A stretch of DNA of 64,000 nucleotides from Thermoanaerobaculum sp. (lineage in GTDB: Bacteria > Acidobacteriota > Thermoanaerobaculia > Multivoradales > UBA5704): the NCBI GenBank assembly GCA_021154885.1, contig JAJKHS010000081.1, positions 21,726 to 85,725 of the forward strand, read 5' to 3'. Positions 53,615 through 63,058 of the stretch are shown here, one piece after another. Made by a program: the position numbers and the translations under genes. Positions within the stretch are counted from its first letter, which is position 1. The number at the start of each line of letters is the position of its first letter. The notes below the pieces were generated by a model. It was not told where the DNA came from. It did not search any database and was given only the letters and a program-made list of their open reading frames with translations.

Positions 53615-56503
53615 TCACGCGATCTGCCTTTCTGCGAGGCGGGCGAAGGGGCCGTTGCTTCGCAGCAGCTCCTGAAAGGTGCCCTGCTCGGTCACCCTCC
53701 CCCCTTCGACGACGTAGATGCGGTCGGCGTTCTGGATCGTGCTCAGGCGGTGGGCGATGACGATCCGCGTGGCCTTCAGGCTCTCCAGGCTGCGGCTGAC
53801 GATCTCCTGGGTGCGGTTGTCGAGGGCGCTCGTGGCCTCGTCGAAGAGGAGGATGCGCGGCCGGTTCACGATGGCCCGGGCGATCAGGATGCGCTGCTTC
53901 TGGCCGCCGGAGAAGGTCTCGGCGCCCTCACTGATGACGGTGTGCATGCCCATGGGCATGGCTTTGACGTCCTCCTCCAGGCCCGCCGCCCGCGCCGCCT
54001 CCCAGGCGTCGTCGATCGTCAGGTTCGCGCTGCCCACGATGTTCGAGAAGATGCTCCCCGCCATGGGCCGGCCGGTCTGCAGGACGACGCCGATCTGGCG
54101 GCGCACGGACTGCACGGCGAGCCCCGCCAGGTCCTGGCCGTCGAAGTAGATGGACCCTGAGGTCGGCTTCTCGAAACCGAGGATGAGGCGCAGGCAGGTG
54201 GACTTGCCGGCGCCGGAGGGCCCCACCAGGGCGATGAACTCGCCGGGGCCGGCGCGGAAGGAGACGTCGTCGAGCACCTGGGGCGTGTCCTCATGGTAGC
54301 GGAAGGAGACGTGGCTGAACTCGATCTCCCCCGCCAGCTCGCCCGGCTCGGACTTCGACTCGTCCACCTCGGGCACGGTCTCCAGGATCGGCCGCAGGCG
54401 CTCGTAGACCGGTATGGCGGCGAGGACCCCCGAGAAGACAGAGACCACCGACAGGGCCGCCGACAGGAACTGGCCGAAGGCGGCGTTGAAGGCCAGGAAC
54501 TCGCCCAGGGGCAGCGACTCGGCGGAGACGAAGCCCACCATGGCGAAGACGCCGAGCGAGGTGAGGACGCCGTAGACAGCGTTGAACGTCGCCTGGGCAT
54601 TGGCCGCGCGCTGCGCCGAGAGAGTGCGGCGGCGCTGCTCGGCGAACCGCTCGGCCCAGCGGGCGTAGGCGCGCGATTCGGCGCCCGCCACCCTGAGCTT
54701 CGAGATGCCGTGGATGAGGCCGAAGAGGAGGCTCGCGATCCGACCCTGGACCTCCAGGATGGCCCGCTGATGGCGGAGTTGGAGCCAGACGAGCCCGGCC
54801 GTCACCGCCATCAGCACCAGCACCATGCCGGTGGCGAGGAGGGCCAGCCGCCAACTGTAGTAGAAGAGCAGTGCGAAGCTGAAGACCGAGAAGATCGCCG
54901 CCAGGGCCAGGGTGAGGACGTTGCCGGTGAGCAGGGTCCGGATGGTGTCGATCCCCAGGGCGCGGTTGGCCAGGTCGCCGACGGTGAAGCGCCGGAAGAA
55001 GGTGACGGGCAGAGCCAGCAGCCGGTCCCACACCGCGGACTGCACGGCGCCGTCCACCTTCCCCCCCAGGCGCAGGACGGCGAGGCTGCGGATCACCTGG
55101 AAAATCGCTCCCGCCATCGAGGTGACGATCAGCGCCAGGGTGATCTGGAGCAGTTGGCTGCGGTCCGCACCGGGGATGACGCTGCCGAAGACCTGGCCCG
55201 TGAGGATGGGCACCAGCAATCCCAGGAGCCCGCCGGCGAGGCCCATGAAGAGGATGGTGGCGAGGTCGCGCCGGCGGCCCGCGAAGGCCAGGCGCGCGAG
55301 GTCGCCCATCCCCACTGGCCGCGCGGGCAGGGGCGGGTAGAGCATGTGGGCGTCGCCGCTCAGGGTCTCGGCCACGGCCGCGTCGACGGGGGTGCGAGTC
55401 CCCTCCTCCGGATCGGCCAGCACGTAGCTCCTGGGCGAGGTGGGGAGCAGGGCCACGGGGTGGCGAGCCTTGGGGCCGTCCGGATCATTCGGCGGCGTCT
55501 GGAAGGCGACCAGGGGGCCGTTGTCGCGGCGCCACCAGTCGTCCCGCAGGATGACCCGGCGGGAGCGGATGCGCGACGCGTTGCAGATCTGCGCCAGCCG
55601 GTCCCCCTGCTTGCCGGCGGGCTGCCCCTCCGGGCGGTCGCGGATCTCGATCCCCTGGGCCTCCCCCACCAGCCGGCAGGCGGCGAGGAGAGGGTTGGAT
55701 TCCTCCGCGAGGCCGGCCCCGGCCCGGGACGATGGTTGCAGGACGGAGCCGAGCCGGGCGTAGGCGCCGCGCAGCACGGAGCGGTCGAGGTCCCGCTTGC
55801 GGCCCAGGCGCTCGCGGTCGAGTCGCTCGGTCTTCTCGCGCTGCAGGGCGATGCCGGCGAGCAGGAGGTCGTGGAAGCGGGCGAGCGCCGGCCACAGCTC
55901 GCCGTCCCGCAACGCCTCGGCCGTGGCGCAGGAGGCGAGCCGGGCCTCGCCTTCGGCCACCAGCCAGACCGACTCGGGGACGGGGAGGAGGCCGGCGCCG
56001 TCGATCCTCAGCCGCTCCTCCCCCAGCAGCCGCGTGCTCCCCTCCAGGTGCCGCACCCAGGCGACGCCCTCCCGGGCGCGGGCCGGCCGCCCCGCCTGCT
56101 CCAGGCGGGTCTCGGCGCCGGGGCGCAGCTCCTCGAAGACCCGCGGCGCGGCGGGGCGGGCGAGGCCGCCGCAGAGACCGGCGAGCCAGGCGTCGAGGCC
56201 CGCCGGCTCCTGGCAACCGGACGGCAGTGGGCGCAGGCGGGTGCCAGGCGCTCCCACGGCGAGGAGCCCCAGGCCGTGGCCCCTTGCCGGATCGCAGCCG
56301 TAGAGGAGGCCGCCGGCTTCCACCGTGCAGAGATGGACGCGGGGGCCGGATTCGCCTTGCGGCACGGCGAACACCTCGGCCATCCCCTCCTCGACGAGCC
56401 ACACGTCGCCGGCGGAGTCGAGGGGCAGGGGCGCATTGCCGGCGAGCGGGACCTCCCTGGGCTCTCCCGTCAGGACCGGCTGCGGTTTCGGTTCGGCGGC
56501 CAT
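53615..56503 (-). CDS. NHLM-type peptide exporter, second ABC subunit
   Basis: 962 residues. The first about 390 residues are an unusual soluble region (Ala/Arg/Pro-rich; GDRLAQICNASRIRSRRVIL; PVALLPTSPRSYVLADPEEG) found in this exporter group, with no C39 Cys-His-Asp triad. Six transmembrane helices follow (TILFMGLAGGLLGLLVPILT; VLTLALAAIFSVFSFALLFY). The ATPase has Walker A GPSGAGKS, signature FSGGQKQR and Walker B ILLFDEATSALD. It presumably pairs with the peptidase-bearing ABC protein encoded 4 bp upstream. Together they export GG-leader peptides. Confidence 0.92.
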   Translation of the reverse strand: MAAEPKPQPVLTGEPREVPLAGNAPLPLDSAGDVWLVEEGMAEVFAVPQGESGPRVHLCTVEAGGLLYGCDPARGHGLGLLAVGAPGTRLRPLPSGCQEPAGLDAWLAGLCGGLARPAAPRVFEELRPGAETRLEQAGRPARAREGVAWVRHLEGSTRLLGEERLRIDGAGLLPVPESVWLVAEGEARLASCATAEALRDGELWPALARFHDLLLAGIALQREKTERLDRERLGRKRDLDRSVLRGAYARLGSVLQPSSRAGAGLAEESNPLLAACRLVGEAQGIEIRDRPEGQPAGKQGDRLAQICNASRIRSRRVILRDDWWRRDNGPLVAFQTPPNDPDGPKARHPVALLPTSPRSYVLADPEEGTRTPVDAAVAETLSGDAHMLYPPLPARPVGMGDLARLAFAGRRRDLATILFMGLAGGLLGLLVPILTGQVFGSVIPGADRSQLLQITLALIVTSMAGAIFQVIRSLAVLRLGGKVDGAVQSAVWDRLLALPVTFFRRFTVGDLANRALGIDTIRTLLTGNVLTLALAAIFSVFSFALLFYYSWRLALLATGMVLVLMAVTAGLVWLQLRHQRAILEVQGRIASLLFGLIHGISKLRVAGAESRAYARWAERFAEQRRRTLSAQRAANAQATFNAVYGVLTSLGVFAMVGFVSAESLPLGEFLAFNAAFGQFLSAALSVVSVFSGVLAAIPVYERLRPILETVPEVDESKSEPGELAGEIEFSHVSFRYHEDTPQVLDDVSFRAGPGEFIALVGPSGAGKSTCLRLILGFEKPTSGSIYFDGQDLAGLAVQSVRRQIGVVLQTGRPMAGSIFSNIVGSANLTIDDAWEAARAAGLEEDVKAMPMGMHTVISEGAETFSGGQKQRILIARAIVNRPRILLFDEATSALDNRTQEIVSRSLESLKATRIVIAHRLSTIQNADRIYVVEGGRVTEQGTFQELLRSNGPFARLAERQIA

Positions 56504-56507
56504 GATC

Positions 56508-58742
56508 CTACTCGGTGCTGATGAGCCGGGAGTAAGGCCCCTCGACGGCCTTGAGCTCGTCGTGGGTGCCGCGCTGCACGACCTTGCCGTGGTCGAGGAC
56601 GAGGATCTCGTCGGCGTCGCGGATGGTGCTCAGGCGGTGGGCGATCAAGAGGCAGGTGCAGCCGCGACGGCGCAGGCTCTCGTCGATGCGGCTCTCGGTG
56701 GTGGGATCGAGGGCGCTCGTGGCCTCGTCGAGGACGAGGAGCGAGGGCCTCCCCACCAGGGCGCGGGCGATCTCCAGGCGCTGGCGCTGGCCGCCGCTCC
56801 AGTTGGCTCCCCCCTCCTCCACCGGGCTGTCGTACCCCCCCGGCCGCGCCGCCACGTCCTCGTGGATGCAGGCGTCCCGGGCCGCGGCCACCACCTCGGG
56901 CAGGGGGACGGTGGAGTCCCAGAGCGTCAGGTTCTCCCGCACCGTGCCCTCGAAGAGGAAGACGTTCTGATCGACCGTCGCCAGCGATCCGGCCAGCACC
57001 GCGGGCGGAATCGCGGCGCGCGGCTGGCCGTCGAGGAGGATCTCCCCCTCCCAGGGCTGGTAGAGACCGGTGACCAGCCGGGCGAGCGTCGACTTGCCGC
57101 TCCCCGAGCCCCCCACCAGGGCGACGCGCGAGCCGGGCTTGAGCGTCAGGGTGAGCCCCTCGATGAGCGGCGGGTCGAGCCGGTTGTAGCCGAAGGAGAC
57201 CTGGCGGAGCTCCAGGCTGCCGGCGAGCTTGACGGGCACCCCCTCGGCCGGCATTTCATCGTCCAGGCCGCCCGAGGCGCCGGGGTCGATCCTGTAGCGC
57301 AGCACGTCGTCCAGCCGGTTCATGTCCCCCTCGACCGTCTGCAGCTTTCCGCCGAGGCTCACCAGCCGGGTGACCGGGGCGATGAAGGCGGCCATCAGGA
57401 GCTGGTAGGCCACGAGACCGCCCACGGAGAGTCCACCGTTCATCACCCGTACGCCTCCGATGCCCAGGATCAGCGCCGAGTTGAGCGCCGACAGCAGGGC
57501 CGGCACGGCGTCGAGCATCTGCGTGTAGCGCTCCAGCTCCTGCCGGCCGTTGACCACCTTGGCCTGGAAGCCGGCCCAGCGGGCGAAGAAGTCCGACTCG
57601 CCGCCCGTGGCCTTCAGCGTCTCGATGGTCTGCAAGCCGCCGATGGCCGTGCCCAGGAGCTTCCCCTGGTCCTGCGCGAGCCGGCGGTTGCCGTCCACCC
57701 GCCGGCGCGACACGTACTTGAGGGCCGCCACGTTGAGCGACACGACGGCGATCCCCACCAGGGTCAGCACCGCGTCGTACTGGAAAAGGAGGACGGCGAA
57801 GAAGGCGATCATCAGCGCGCCCAGAGCGTTGGTCGCGAGATCGCGCGACAGGAGCTGGGCGACGCGGTCGTTGATCGCCACCCGCGAGCTGATGTCGCCC
57901 GCGAAGCGCTGGGTGAAGAACTCCGAGGGGAGGCGCAGCACGTGCCAGAGGAAGCGGGAGGAGCCTCCCACCGCCATGCGGGTCTCCAGCCGCAGCAGAT
58001 AGCTCTGTTGCAGCCAGGTGAGCGCCCCCAGCAGCACGGCGGCGCAGCCCATGGCGAGCAGCAGGGGCGGCAGCCACTCGTGGCGCCCCTCCAGCAGCAC
58101 GCTGTCGAGGAACACCTTGGAGAAGACGGGCACCACCAGGCCGGGGATGGCGAGCGCCAGGCCGGCCAGCAGCACGAAGACGAGCGCGGCGCGGGTGCCG
58201 GTCAGCCGGCTCTTCAGGGCCGGGATGAGCCGCGGGGGATCGCCCCGCTTCGCGAAGTCGGGTCCGGGCTGGAAGGTCAGCACGACGCCGGTGAAGGCCT
58301 GGTCCAGCTCCTCCTCGGTGACCGTCCGCGGCCCGGTGCCGGGGTCGTTGAGGTGGACGCGCCCTTTGCGGATGCCCTCCAGCACGACGAAATGGTTGAA
58401 GTTCCAGTGCAGGATCATGGGCGGCCGGACGGTGCGCAGGCTCTGCGGCTCGCGCTTGAACCCCTTGGCCTCCAGGCCGTAGGTGCGGGCGGCCTTGACC
58501 ATGTTGCTGGCCTTGCTGCCGTCGCGCGACACGCCGCAGGCCACCCGCAGCTCTTCGAGCGGCACCCAGCGGCCGTAGTGGGCGAGGACGATGGCGAGCG
58601 CGGCGGCGCCGCACTCCACGGCCTCCATCTGCAGGACGGTGGGAGTGCGCACCCGCCCCTGGGGGCGCTCGGGCCGCTCCGGCCCCTCCGGTTGACGGGA
58701 CCGCCGGAATCTAGCCAGGAGGCCGGCCAGGAACGACGTCAT
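56508..58742 (-). CDS. NHLM-type peptidase-ABC exporter (C39)
   Basis: 744 residues. Residues about 30-160 are a C39 cysteine protease: Cys in LQMEAVECGAAAL, His in NFNHFVVLEG, Asp in NDPGTG. The transmembrane part covers about 165-440, and the ATPase has GGSGSGKST, WSGGQRQR and LLVLDEATSALD. It cuts the leader after GG while moving the core out. All three intact or candidate precursors in the island (40081, 47103, 52716) have suitable GG sites. It overlaps the HlyD stop by one base (TGATG). Confidence 0.95.
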   Translation of the reverse strand: MTSFLAGLLARFRRSRQPEGPERPERPQGRVRTPTVLQMEAVECGAAALAIVLAHYGRWVPLEELRVACGVSRDGSKASNMVKAARTYGLEAKGFKREPQSLRTVRPPMILHWNFNHFVVLEGIRKGRVHLNDPGTGPRTVTEEELDQAFTGVVLTFQPGPDFAKRGDPPRLIPALKSRLTGTRAALVFVLLAGLALAIPGLVVPVFSKVFLDSVLLEGRHEWLPPLLLAMGCAAVLLGALTWLQQSYLLRLETRMAVGGSSRFLWHVLRLPSEFFTQRFAGDISSRVAINDRVAQLLSRDLATNALGALMIAFFAVLLFQYDAVLTLVGIAVVSLNVAALKYVSRRRVDGNRRLAQDQGKLLGTAIGGLQTIETLKATGGESDFFARWAGFQAKVVNGRQELERYTQMLDAVPALLSALNSALILGIGGVRVMNGGLSVGGLVAYQLLMAAFIAPVTRLVSLGGKLQTVEGDMNRLDDVLRYRIDPGASGGLDDEMPAEGVPVKLAGSLELRQVSFGYNRLDPPLIEGLTLTLKPGSRVALVGGSGSGKSTLARLVTGLYQPWEGEILLDGQPRAAIPPAVLAGSLATVDQNVFLFEGTVRENLTLWDSTVPLPEVVAAARDACIHEDVAARPGGYDSPVEEGGANWSGGQRQRLEIARALVGRPSLLVLDEATSALDPTTESRIDESLRRRGCTCLLIAHRLSTIRDADEILVLDHGKVVQRGTHDELKAVEGPYSRLISTE

Positions 58743-59983
58743 CAGAGCCCCAGCTTCTCCCGCAACGTGGGGATGACGAGGGTGATGGGGCGGTCCTCCT
58801 TCACCACCACGTCGCCGGCGGCCAGGGTGCCGCTGCTGATCTTCAGGCTCGGTCCCCGCGAGGAGGACCAGCGGTAGCCGGTGGGGGTTCTGGCGTCGCG
58901 CCGCAGGGCGACGTTGACCTGGATGGGCGGTCCCTCGGTCATCAGCTTGGCAACCAGGGCCTCGTTGCCCAGCAGGCGCGTCATCCCCCGGGCGGACGAG
59001 GGGAACTCGGCCACCCAGACCACGCGGCCGAGAATGGAGCCGAACTCCTCCCGCTTGACGGTGCTGGGCGAGACCTGCACCACCATGCCCGGCTGCACCT
59101 TCTTGCCCGCCGAGGCCGGGACGAAGAGCACCGCCATCAGGTCCTCGGAGAGCACCTCGACGCTGAGGATGGGCGTGCCGGGGCTTACCACGTTGCCGCG
59201 GTTGGCCAGGACCTCCAGCACGCGGCCCGCGAAGGGGGAGAGGACGTTGACGTTCTCGCCGAGCTGGGCGCCGAGCTCGCGGGTCTGGAGGTCCAGGTCG
59301 CGCAGGGCGGTCTGGCGCGTCTCGAGCTGCTGGTCGAGCTGCTGGTCCGCCTCCAGACGCTTGAGCTCCAGGCCGTTCAAGTCGAGCTTCTGCTGCGCGA
59401 GCTGGTCGCGCTTGGTGTTGAGGTCCTGCTGGGTGGCGAGGAAGGCCTGCTTGGTGACCAGGCCGTCGTCGAGCAGGCTCTTCTGAGCGGCCACCCGCTC
59501 CTGGAGCAGCGCCACGTCCTTCTGCAGCGCGTCGATGCTGTGCTCCAGGTTGGCCCGCTGCTGGGCCAGGTCGCGGGCCCGCAGCCGCTTCTGCTCCTCG
59601 GCGGAGCGTTGCAGGGTGACGTACTCCGATTGCAGGGCGGCCTGCCTGGACTTGTTGTCGCGGATCTGGCGGATCAAAGAGTCCTGGCGGATCCTCGCCA
59701 CAGGCTGCCCCTTGGCGATGACGTCGCCGACGCTCACCAGCACCTCCGCCACCTGGCCATTGGCGGCGGAGACGAGATCGGACACGCCGCCCTGGCGCAG
59801 CAGGATCCCCTCGCCGTGCGCCTGGGAGGGGATGGAGCCCCAGATCCCCCAGGCGAGGGCGGCGAGGAGCAGGGCGCCGAGCCCGGTGAGCGAGAGCCAG
59901 CCGCGGGGATCGGTGACCTGCACCAGTTGGTCGAGCTGCTCGGGAGAGGAGAGCCTCTCCAGCGCCACTTTGCGGAAGATCAC
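58742..59983 (-). CDS. NHLM-type HlyD secretion adaptor
   Basis: 413 residues. It begins with the conserved lead MIFRKVALERLSSPEQLDQL, then one membrane helix (LTGLGALLLAALAWGIWG), a lipoyl half-motif (VSAANGQVAEVLVSVGDVIA), a long coiled coil at about 100-225, and the returning half (LSPFAGRVLEVLANRGNVVS). It connects the two ABC proteins to the TolC-like channel encoded just upstream, with which it overlaps by 4 bp. The very start is typical of NHLM bacteriocin-system secretion proteins. Confidence 0.92.
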   Translation of the reverse strand: MIFRKVALERLSSPEQLDQLVQVTDPRGWLSLTGLGALLLAALAWGIWGSIPSQAHGEGILLRQGGVSDLVSAANGQVAEVLVSVGDVIAKGQPVARIRQDSLIRQIRDNKSRQAALQSEYVTLQRSAEEQKRLRARDLAQQRANLEHSIDALQKDVALLQERVAAQKSLLDDGLVTKQAFLATQQDLNTKRDQLAQQKLDLNGLELKRLEADQQLDQQLETRQTALRDLDLQTRELGAQLGENVNVLSPFAGRVLEVLANRGNVVSPGTPILSVEVLSEDLMAVLFVPASAGKKVQPGMVVQVSPSTVKREEFGSILGRVVWVAEFPSSARGMTRLLGNEALVAKLMTEGPPIQVNVALRRDARTPTGYRWSSSRGPSLKISSGTLAAGDVVVKEDRPITLVIPTLREKLGL

Positions 59984-61524
59984 GGCGTGCGCTCCTCCTG
60001 GACTTGCGGCAGGGTGGTCAGCCGGGAGACCTGGACGCTTCCCGCCTCGCCGGTCCCGCCATCCTCTCCAATCAGAGTGCCCGTCTCGAAGCGAAGCTGC
60101 AAGAGGGAGAGGGCCAGCGCGAGCTGGGCCGAGACCACGGTCTGCTGCGCGGCGGTCAGCCGGTCCTGCTGGCTGATGACGTCGAGGAGCGTCGAGGTGC
60201 CGGCCCGCAGCTTCTTCTCCTCGTTGACCACCGCCCGCTCGAAGAGGCGCTCGGCCTCGCGCGCCTTGTCGAGCTGCCGGGCGTCGCGGCCCACGGCGTC
60301 GAGGGCGGCCGGGACGTTGGCGCCGATGGCCTTGGCGATGAGCTCCACGGCGAGGGCGTTCTGCCGCAGCGAGGCGTCGATCTGCAACAGCTCACCCCGC
60401 GCCCGGCGGTTGAAGAGGGGCCACGCGAGGCTGAGCGCGACCGAGGCGCTGGCGCCGGGAACGTTGCGGTACAACGGCGAGAAGAAGCTCGCGGGGTCCG
60501 CGCCGGCCACCAGCCCCGAGTAGCCGGGGGAGAACAGGAGGTCGAGCTGGGGCAGCAAGGCGTTCTCGGCGGCGCGGCGAAGGATCTCCGTCTCCGTCTG
60601 GCGCTCCCGCGCCGCGCGCAGGTCCGCCCGCTGCCGGAGCGCCGCGGCGACAAAGGGACCTGCCCCTTCGGCCGGCGGCACCGCCTCCGGAGGAACGGCA
60701 GGGAAGGGATCGGCGGGCAGCGGGAGCCGGGCGATCTCCGCGCCGTCGAGACCGATCTCGCGGCCCAGGTCCTGGCGGGCGGTGAAGAGCTGGCGCTCGC
60801 CGCCGAGCCGGGCGGACTCCTTGGCGGCCAGGTTGGCCTCGAGCTGCACCACCTCGGCGGCCGGCACCTGGTCGGCCGCGATGAGCTTGCGGGTGTTCTC
60901 CAGCAGGGCGCGGGAGCTCGCCTCGCTGGCCCGCAGCACGTCGAGGTTGCGCGCCGTGGCCTCCACCGTCCAGTATTGGGAGACCACGGTGACGAGCCGC
61001 TGGGCGGTCAGATGCCGGACGTCGAGCCCGGCGGCGACCAGCTCCCGCTGGGCGGAGAGCTCGCCGGCCGCCGTCGCCGTCCGGCCGCGCCCCCGCAGCA
61101 GCGGCTGGCGCAGGCGGAAGGTGACGGTGCCCGCATTGGCGGCGCCGGAGCCGGCGGTGACGTCCTCGGAGCGCACGATCCCCACCTGCGGCTCGATCGA
61201 CAGGCCCGTGCGGAGCTGCTGGCTCAGGCCCACCGTGCTCTGGAGCGTCCGGATCTCCTGGTGGGCGGTGGAGGACAGGGGCGTCCGGTCGTCCACCTCG
61301 GTCAGCCCCGAGGTGAAGACCGGGTCGAACTGGCTGGAGGCGATCGCCAGCGAGCCGCGCGCGCTCTCCAGCCGCGCCTGCTGCACCGCGAGGTTGGGGT
61401 CCCGCTCCAGGGTGGTGTGCACGGTCTCCAGGAGGCTGAGGCCGGGCCGCGGCTCCTGCGCCATGGCGACCGTCCCGCAGATCGCGAGCAGCAAGACGGT
61501 GAAAGGGAACCGGGAATTACGCAT
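59980..61524 (-). CDS. TolC-family outer-membrane efflux protein
   Basis: 514 residues from ATG 61524; a TTG three codons earlier is unlikely. A signal peptide (FTVLLLAICGTVAMAQ) precedes two OEP repeats of long helices (LLETVHTTLERDPNLAVQQA; ESARGSLAIASSQFDPVFTS; LRQRADLRAARERQTETEIL; ASVALSLAWPLFNRRARGEL). It supplies the outer-membrane channel of the exporter and is the first gene of the operon. Its start is only 28 bp from that of the divergent DUF7005 gene. Confidence 0.92.
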   Translation of the reverse strand: MRNSRFPFTVLLLAICGTVAMAQEPRPGLSLLETVHTTLERDPNLAVQQARLESARGSLAIASSQFDPVFTSGLTEVDDRTPLSSTAHQEIRTLQSTVGLSQQLRTGLSIEPQVGIVRSEDVTAGSGAANAGTVTFRLRQPLLRGRGRTATAAGELSAQRELVAAGLDVRHLTAQRLVTVVSQYWTVEATARNLDVLRASEASSRALLENTRKLIAADQVPAAEVVQLEANLAAKESARLGGERQLFTARQDLGREIGLDGAEIARLPLPADPFPAVPPEAVPPAEGAGPFVAAALRQRADLRAARERQTETEILRRAAENALLPQLDLLFSPGYSGLVAGADPASFFSPLYRNVPGASASVALSLAWPLFNRRARGELLQIDASLRQNALAVELIAKAIGANVPAALDAVGRDARQLDKAREAERLFERAVVNEEKKLRAGTSTLLDVISQQDRLTAAQQTVVSAQLALALSLLQLRFETGTLIGEDGGTGEAGSVQVSRLTTLPQVQEERTP

Positions 61525-61552
61525 TAGAATCAAGCCTGTTCAGCCTAACAGC

Positions 61553-62719
61553 ATGACCAGATACCTACAAGATTCGGTGCTGACGCACCTGGGAGCCGCG
61601 CCGGAGGAGGCCGCGGAGCTGCAGGCGTACAACCAGAACGTCTTCGACCTGGGAGCCCTGGGCCCGGCGATGCGCTTCCCCCTCCCCGACGAGCCGTTCG
61701 TCGCCTTCTGGGAGGCGGTGGCCGGGGAGAGCCGGACGCGGGACGCCTTCGCCGTGCTGCGGGAGCGCCTGCCACAGCTCGCCTTCCCCATCCGCGAGGG
61801 GATCAGCCGGACCGAGGTCTACCGCGACGCCACCCGGCGGGGAGTGCCGGTCGAGTCGCTCCCCGCGGCCACGGGCCTGGAGCTGGCGCACCCCGAAGCT
61901 GTGGAGGTCGTGCTCCACACCAGCCCGGCGGGGCGCATCCCCCTGCTCGTCGTCCGCCGGCGGCCGGAATTCGAGGCCCTCATCCAGGCGCTGACGCGCA
62001 AGAACGAGCCGGAGCCCGTCGCCGCCGCTCAAGGCGCCCTCATGGTGGCGGGCTACAACAACTGGAGCCGTATCCGGGAGCTGCGCCGCCGCTGGGAGTC
62101 CCTGGAGCCCTCCGCCCGGGAGTCGGCGACCTGGAGCGAGGAATTCCAACGCCTCCAGCCGCAGAAGGATCTCTACCAGGATCGCTTCATCCTCCTCTCC
62201 GACGGTCCCTACAGCGCCGTGCCGGCCGGCGACCTGGGTCTCGGCGAAGCGGAATGGCGCGAGCTGTCGCTGGTGATCCGCCGCGATCACGAGTGCGCCC
62301 ACTACCTGACCCGCCGGCTCTTCGGCTCGATGCGCAACAACCTGCTCGACGAGCTGATGGCCGACTACGCCGGCCTGGTGGGCGCCGTGGGACGCTTCCG
62401 CGCCGGCTGGTTCCTGCGCTTCCTGGGCCTGGAGGATTTCCCGCGCTATCGCGCCGGAGCCCGTCTGGACCTCTACCGCGGCCAGCCGCCGCTCTCCGAC
62501 GGCGCGTACCGCGTGCTGCAACGGCTCATCCGCGAGGCCGCCCTGAGCCTGGAGCGCTTCGACGCCCGCCTCTCCGGGCCGAGGAGCCCGGCCGAGACCG
62601 CCCTCACCCTCGCCGCCCTCGCCTCCCTCCGCCTGGAAGACCTGGCCGCGCCGGAGGCCGAGGAGCGGATCGAGCGGGCCGTCGACCGGCTGCGGGAGCG
62701 GCTGGCCCCGGCGGGTTGA
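61553..62719 (+). CDS. DUF7005-family protein with HExxH metalloprotease motif
   Basis: 388 residues. The start LTHLGAAPEEAAELQAYNQN VFDLG is typical of the family. No signal peptide or membrane helix is seen, so it is probably cytosolic. H246-E247-C-A-H250 (RRDHECAHYLTRRLFG) is followed by LLDELMADYAGLVGA, with E267 and D271 placed where the third zinc ligand of gluzincins lies. This strongly suggests a zinc peptidase, although the family has no assigned function that I know. It is divergent from the exporter operon with 28 bp between starts and shows no ribosome site, so it may be translated from a leaderless mRNA. Confidence 0.78.
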   Translation: MTRYLQDSVLTHLGAAPEEAAELQAYNQNVFDLGALGPAMRFPLPDEPFVAFWEAVAGESRTRDAFAVLRERLPQLAFPIREGISRTEVYRDATRRGVPVESLPAATGLELAHPEAVEVVLHTSPAGRIPLLVVRRRPEFEALIQALTRKNEPEPVAAAQGALMVAGYNNWSRIRELRRRWESLEPSARESATWSEEFQRLQPQKDLYQDRFILLSDGPYSAVPAGDLGLGEAEWRELSLVIRRDHECAHYLTRRLFGSMRNNLLDELMADYAGLVGAVGRFRAGWFLRFLGLEDFPRYRAGARLDLYRGQPPLSDGAYRVLQRLIREAALSLERFDARLSGPRSPAETALTLAALASLRLEDLAAPEAEERIERAVDRLRERLAPAG

Positions 62720-62747
62720 CCAGCCCCGGCGGGACCTCTACCGCGAC

Positions 62748-62875
62748 CGGCGCGTTCCAGGCCTCGCGAAGCCCGTCGCAGGCTTCGCGAAGCCGATCGA
62801 GGGAATTGCGAAGCCGATCACGGGCATGGCGAAGCCCGTCACGGGCAAAGCGAGGCCCGTCACAGGCATCTCGGG
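62748..62875. repeat. 21-nt repeat array, about five to six units
   Basis: GCGAAGCC/GCGAGGCC unit starts at 62766, 62787, 62808, 62829 and 62850 are exactly 21 nt apart. The consensus AAGCCCGTCACGGGCAT closely resembles the best units at 17622-17684 and the AGGCTCGCGACGGGTCAT unit at 159. It follows directly after the DUF7005 stop codon. Confidence 0.8.
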
Positions 62876-62887
62876 TACTGGCTCATT

Positions 62888-62916
62888 TTGACATAGCGTG
62901 AAATAACCTGTAGATT
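62888..62916 (+). promoter_or_regulatory. Sigma-70-type promoter
   Basis: A consensus -35 TTGACA (62888-62893), a 17-bp spacer and a -10 TAGATT (62911-62916). It would drive the small-gene operon that begins at 63059. Between it and the gene there is a GTCCCTC/GAGGGAC hairpin near 62953-62976. Confidence 0.6.
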
Positions 62917-63058
62917 CAGGGGTTTACGGCCGGCCGGTTCGGGTGTAGGGTCCCTCTGGTAGGGGGAGGGACAAGCCCTCTCCCGCCCAAACCAGACGGC
63001 CCGGCGTGGTGCTCAGCACACCAGCGCCGGACCTGACCCGAGCACAGGAGAGACCCCC

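Noticed and set aside
53615..56503. C39 peptidase domain in the second ABC protein
   Set aside because: Its N-terminal 390 residues lack the Cys-His-Asp motifs that are clear in the neighbouring ABC protein.
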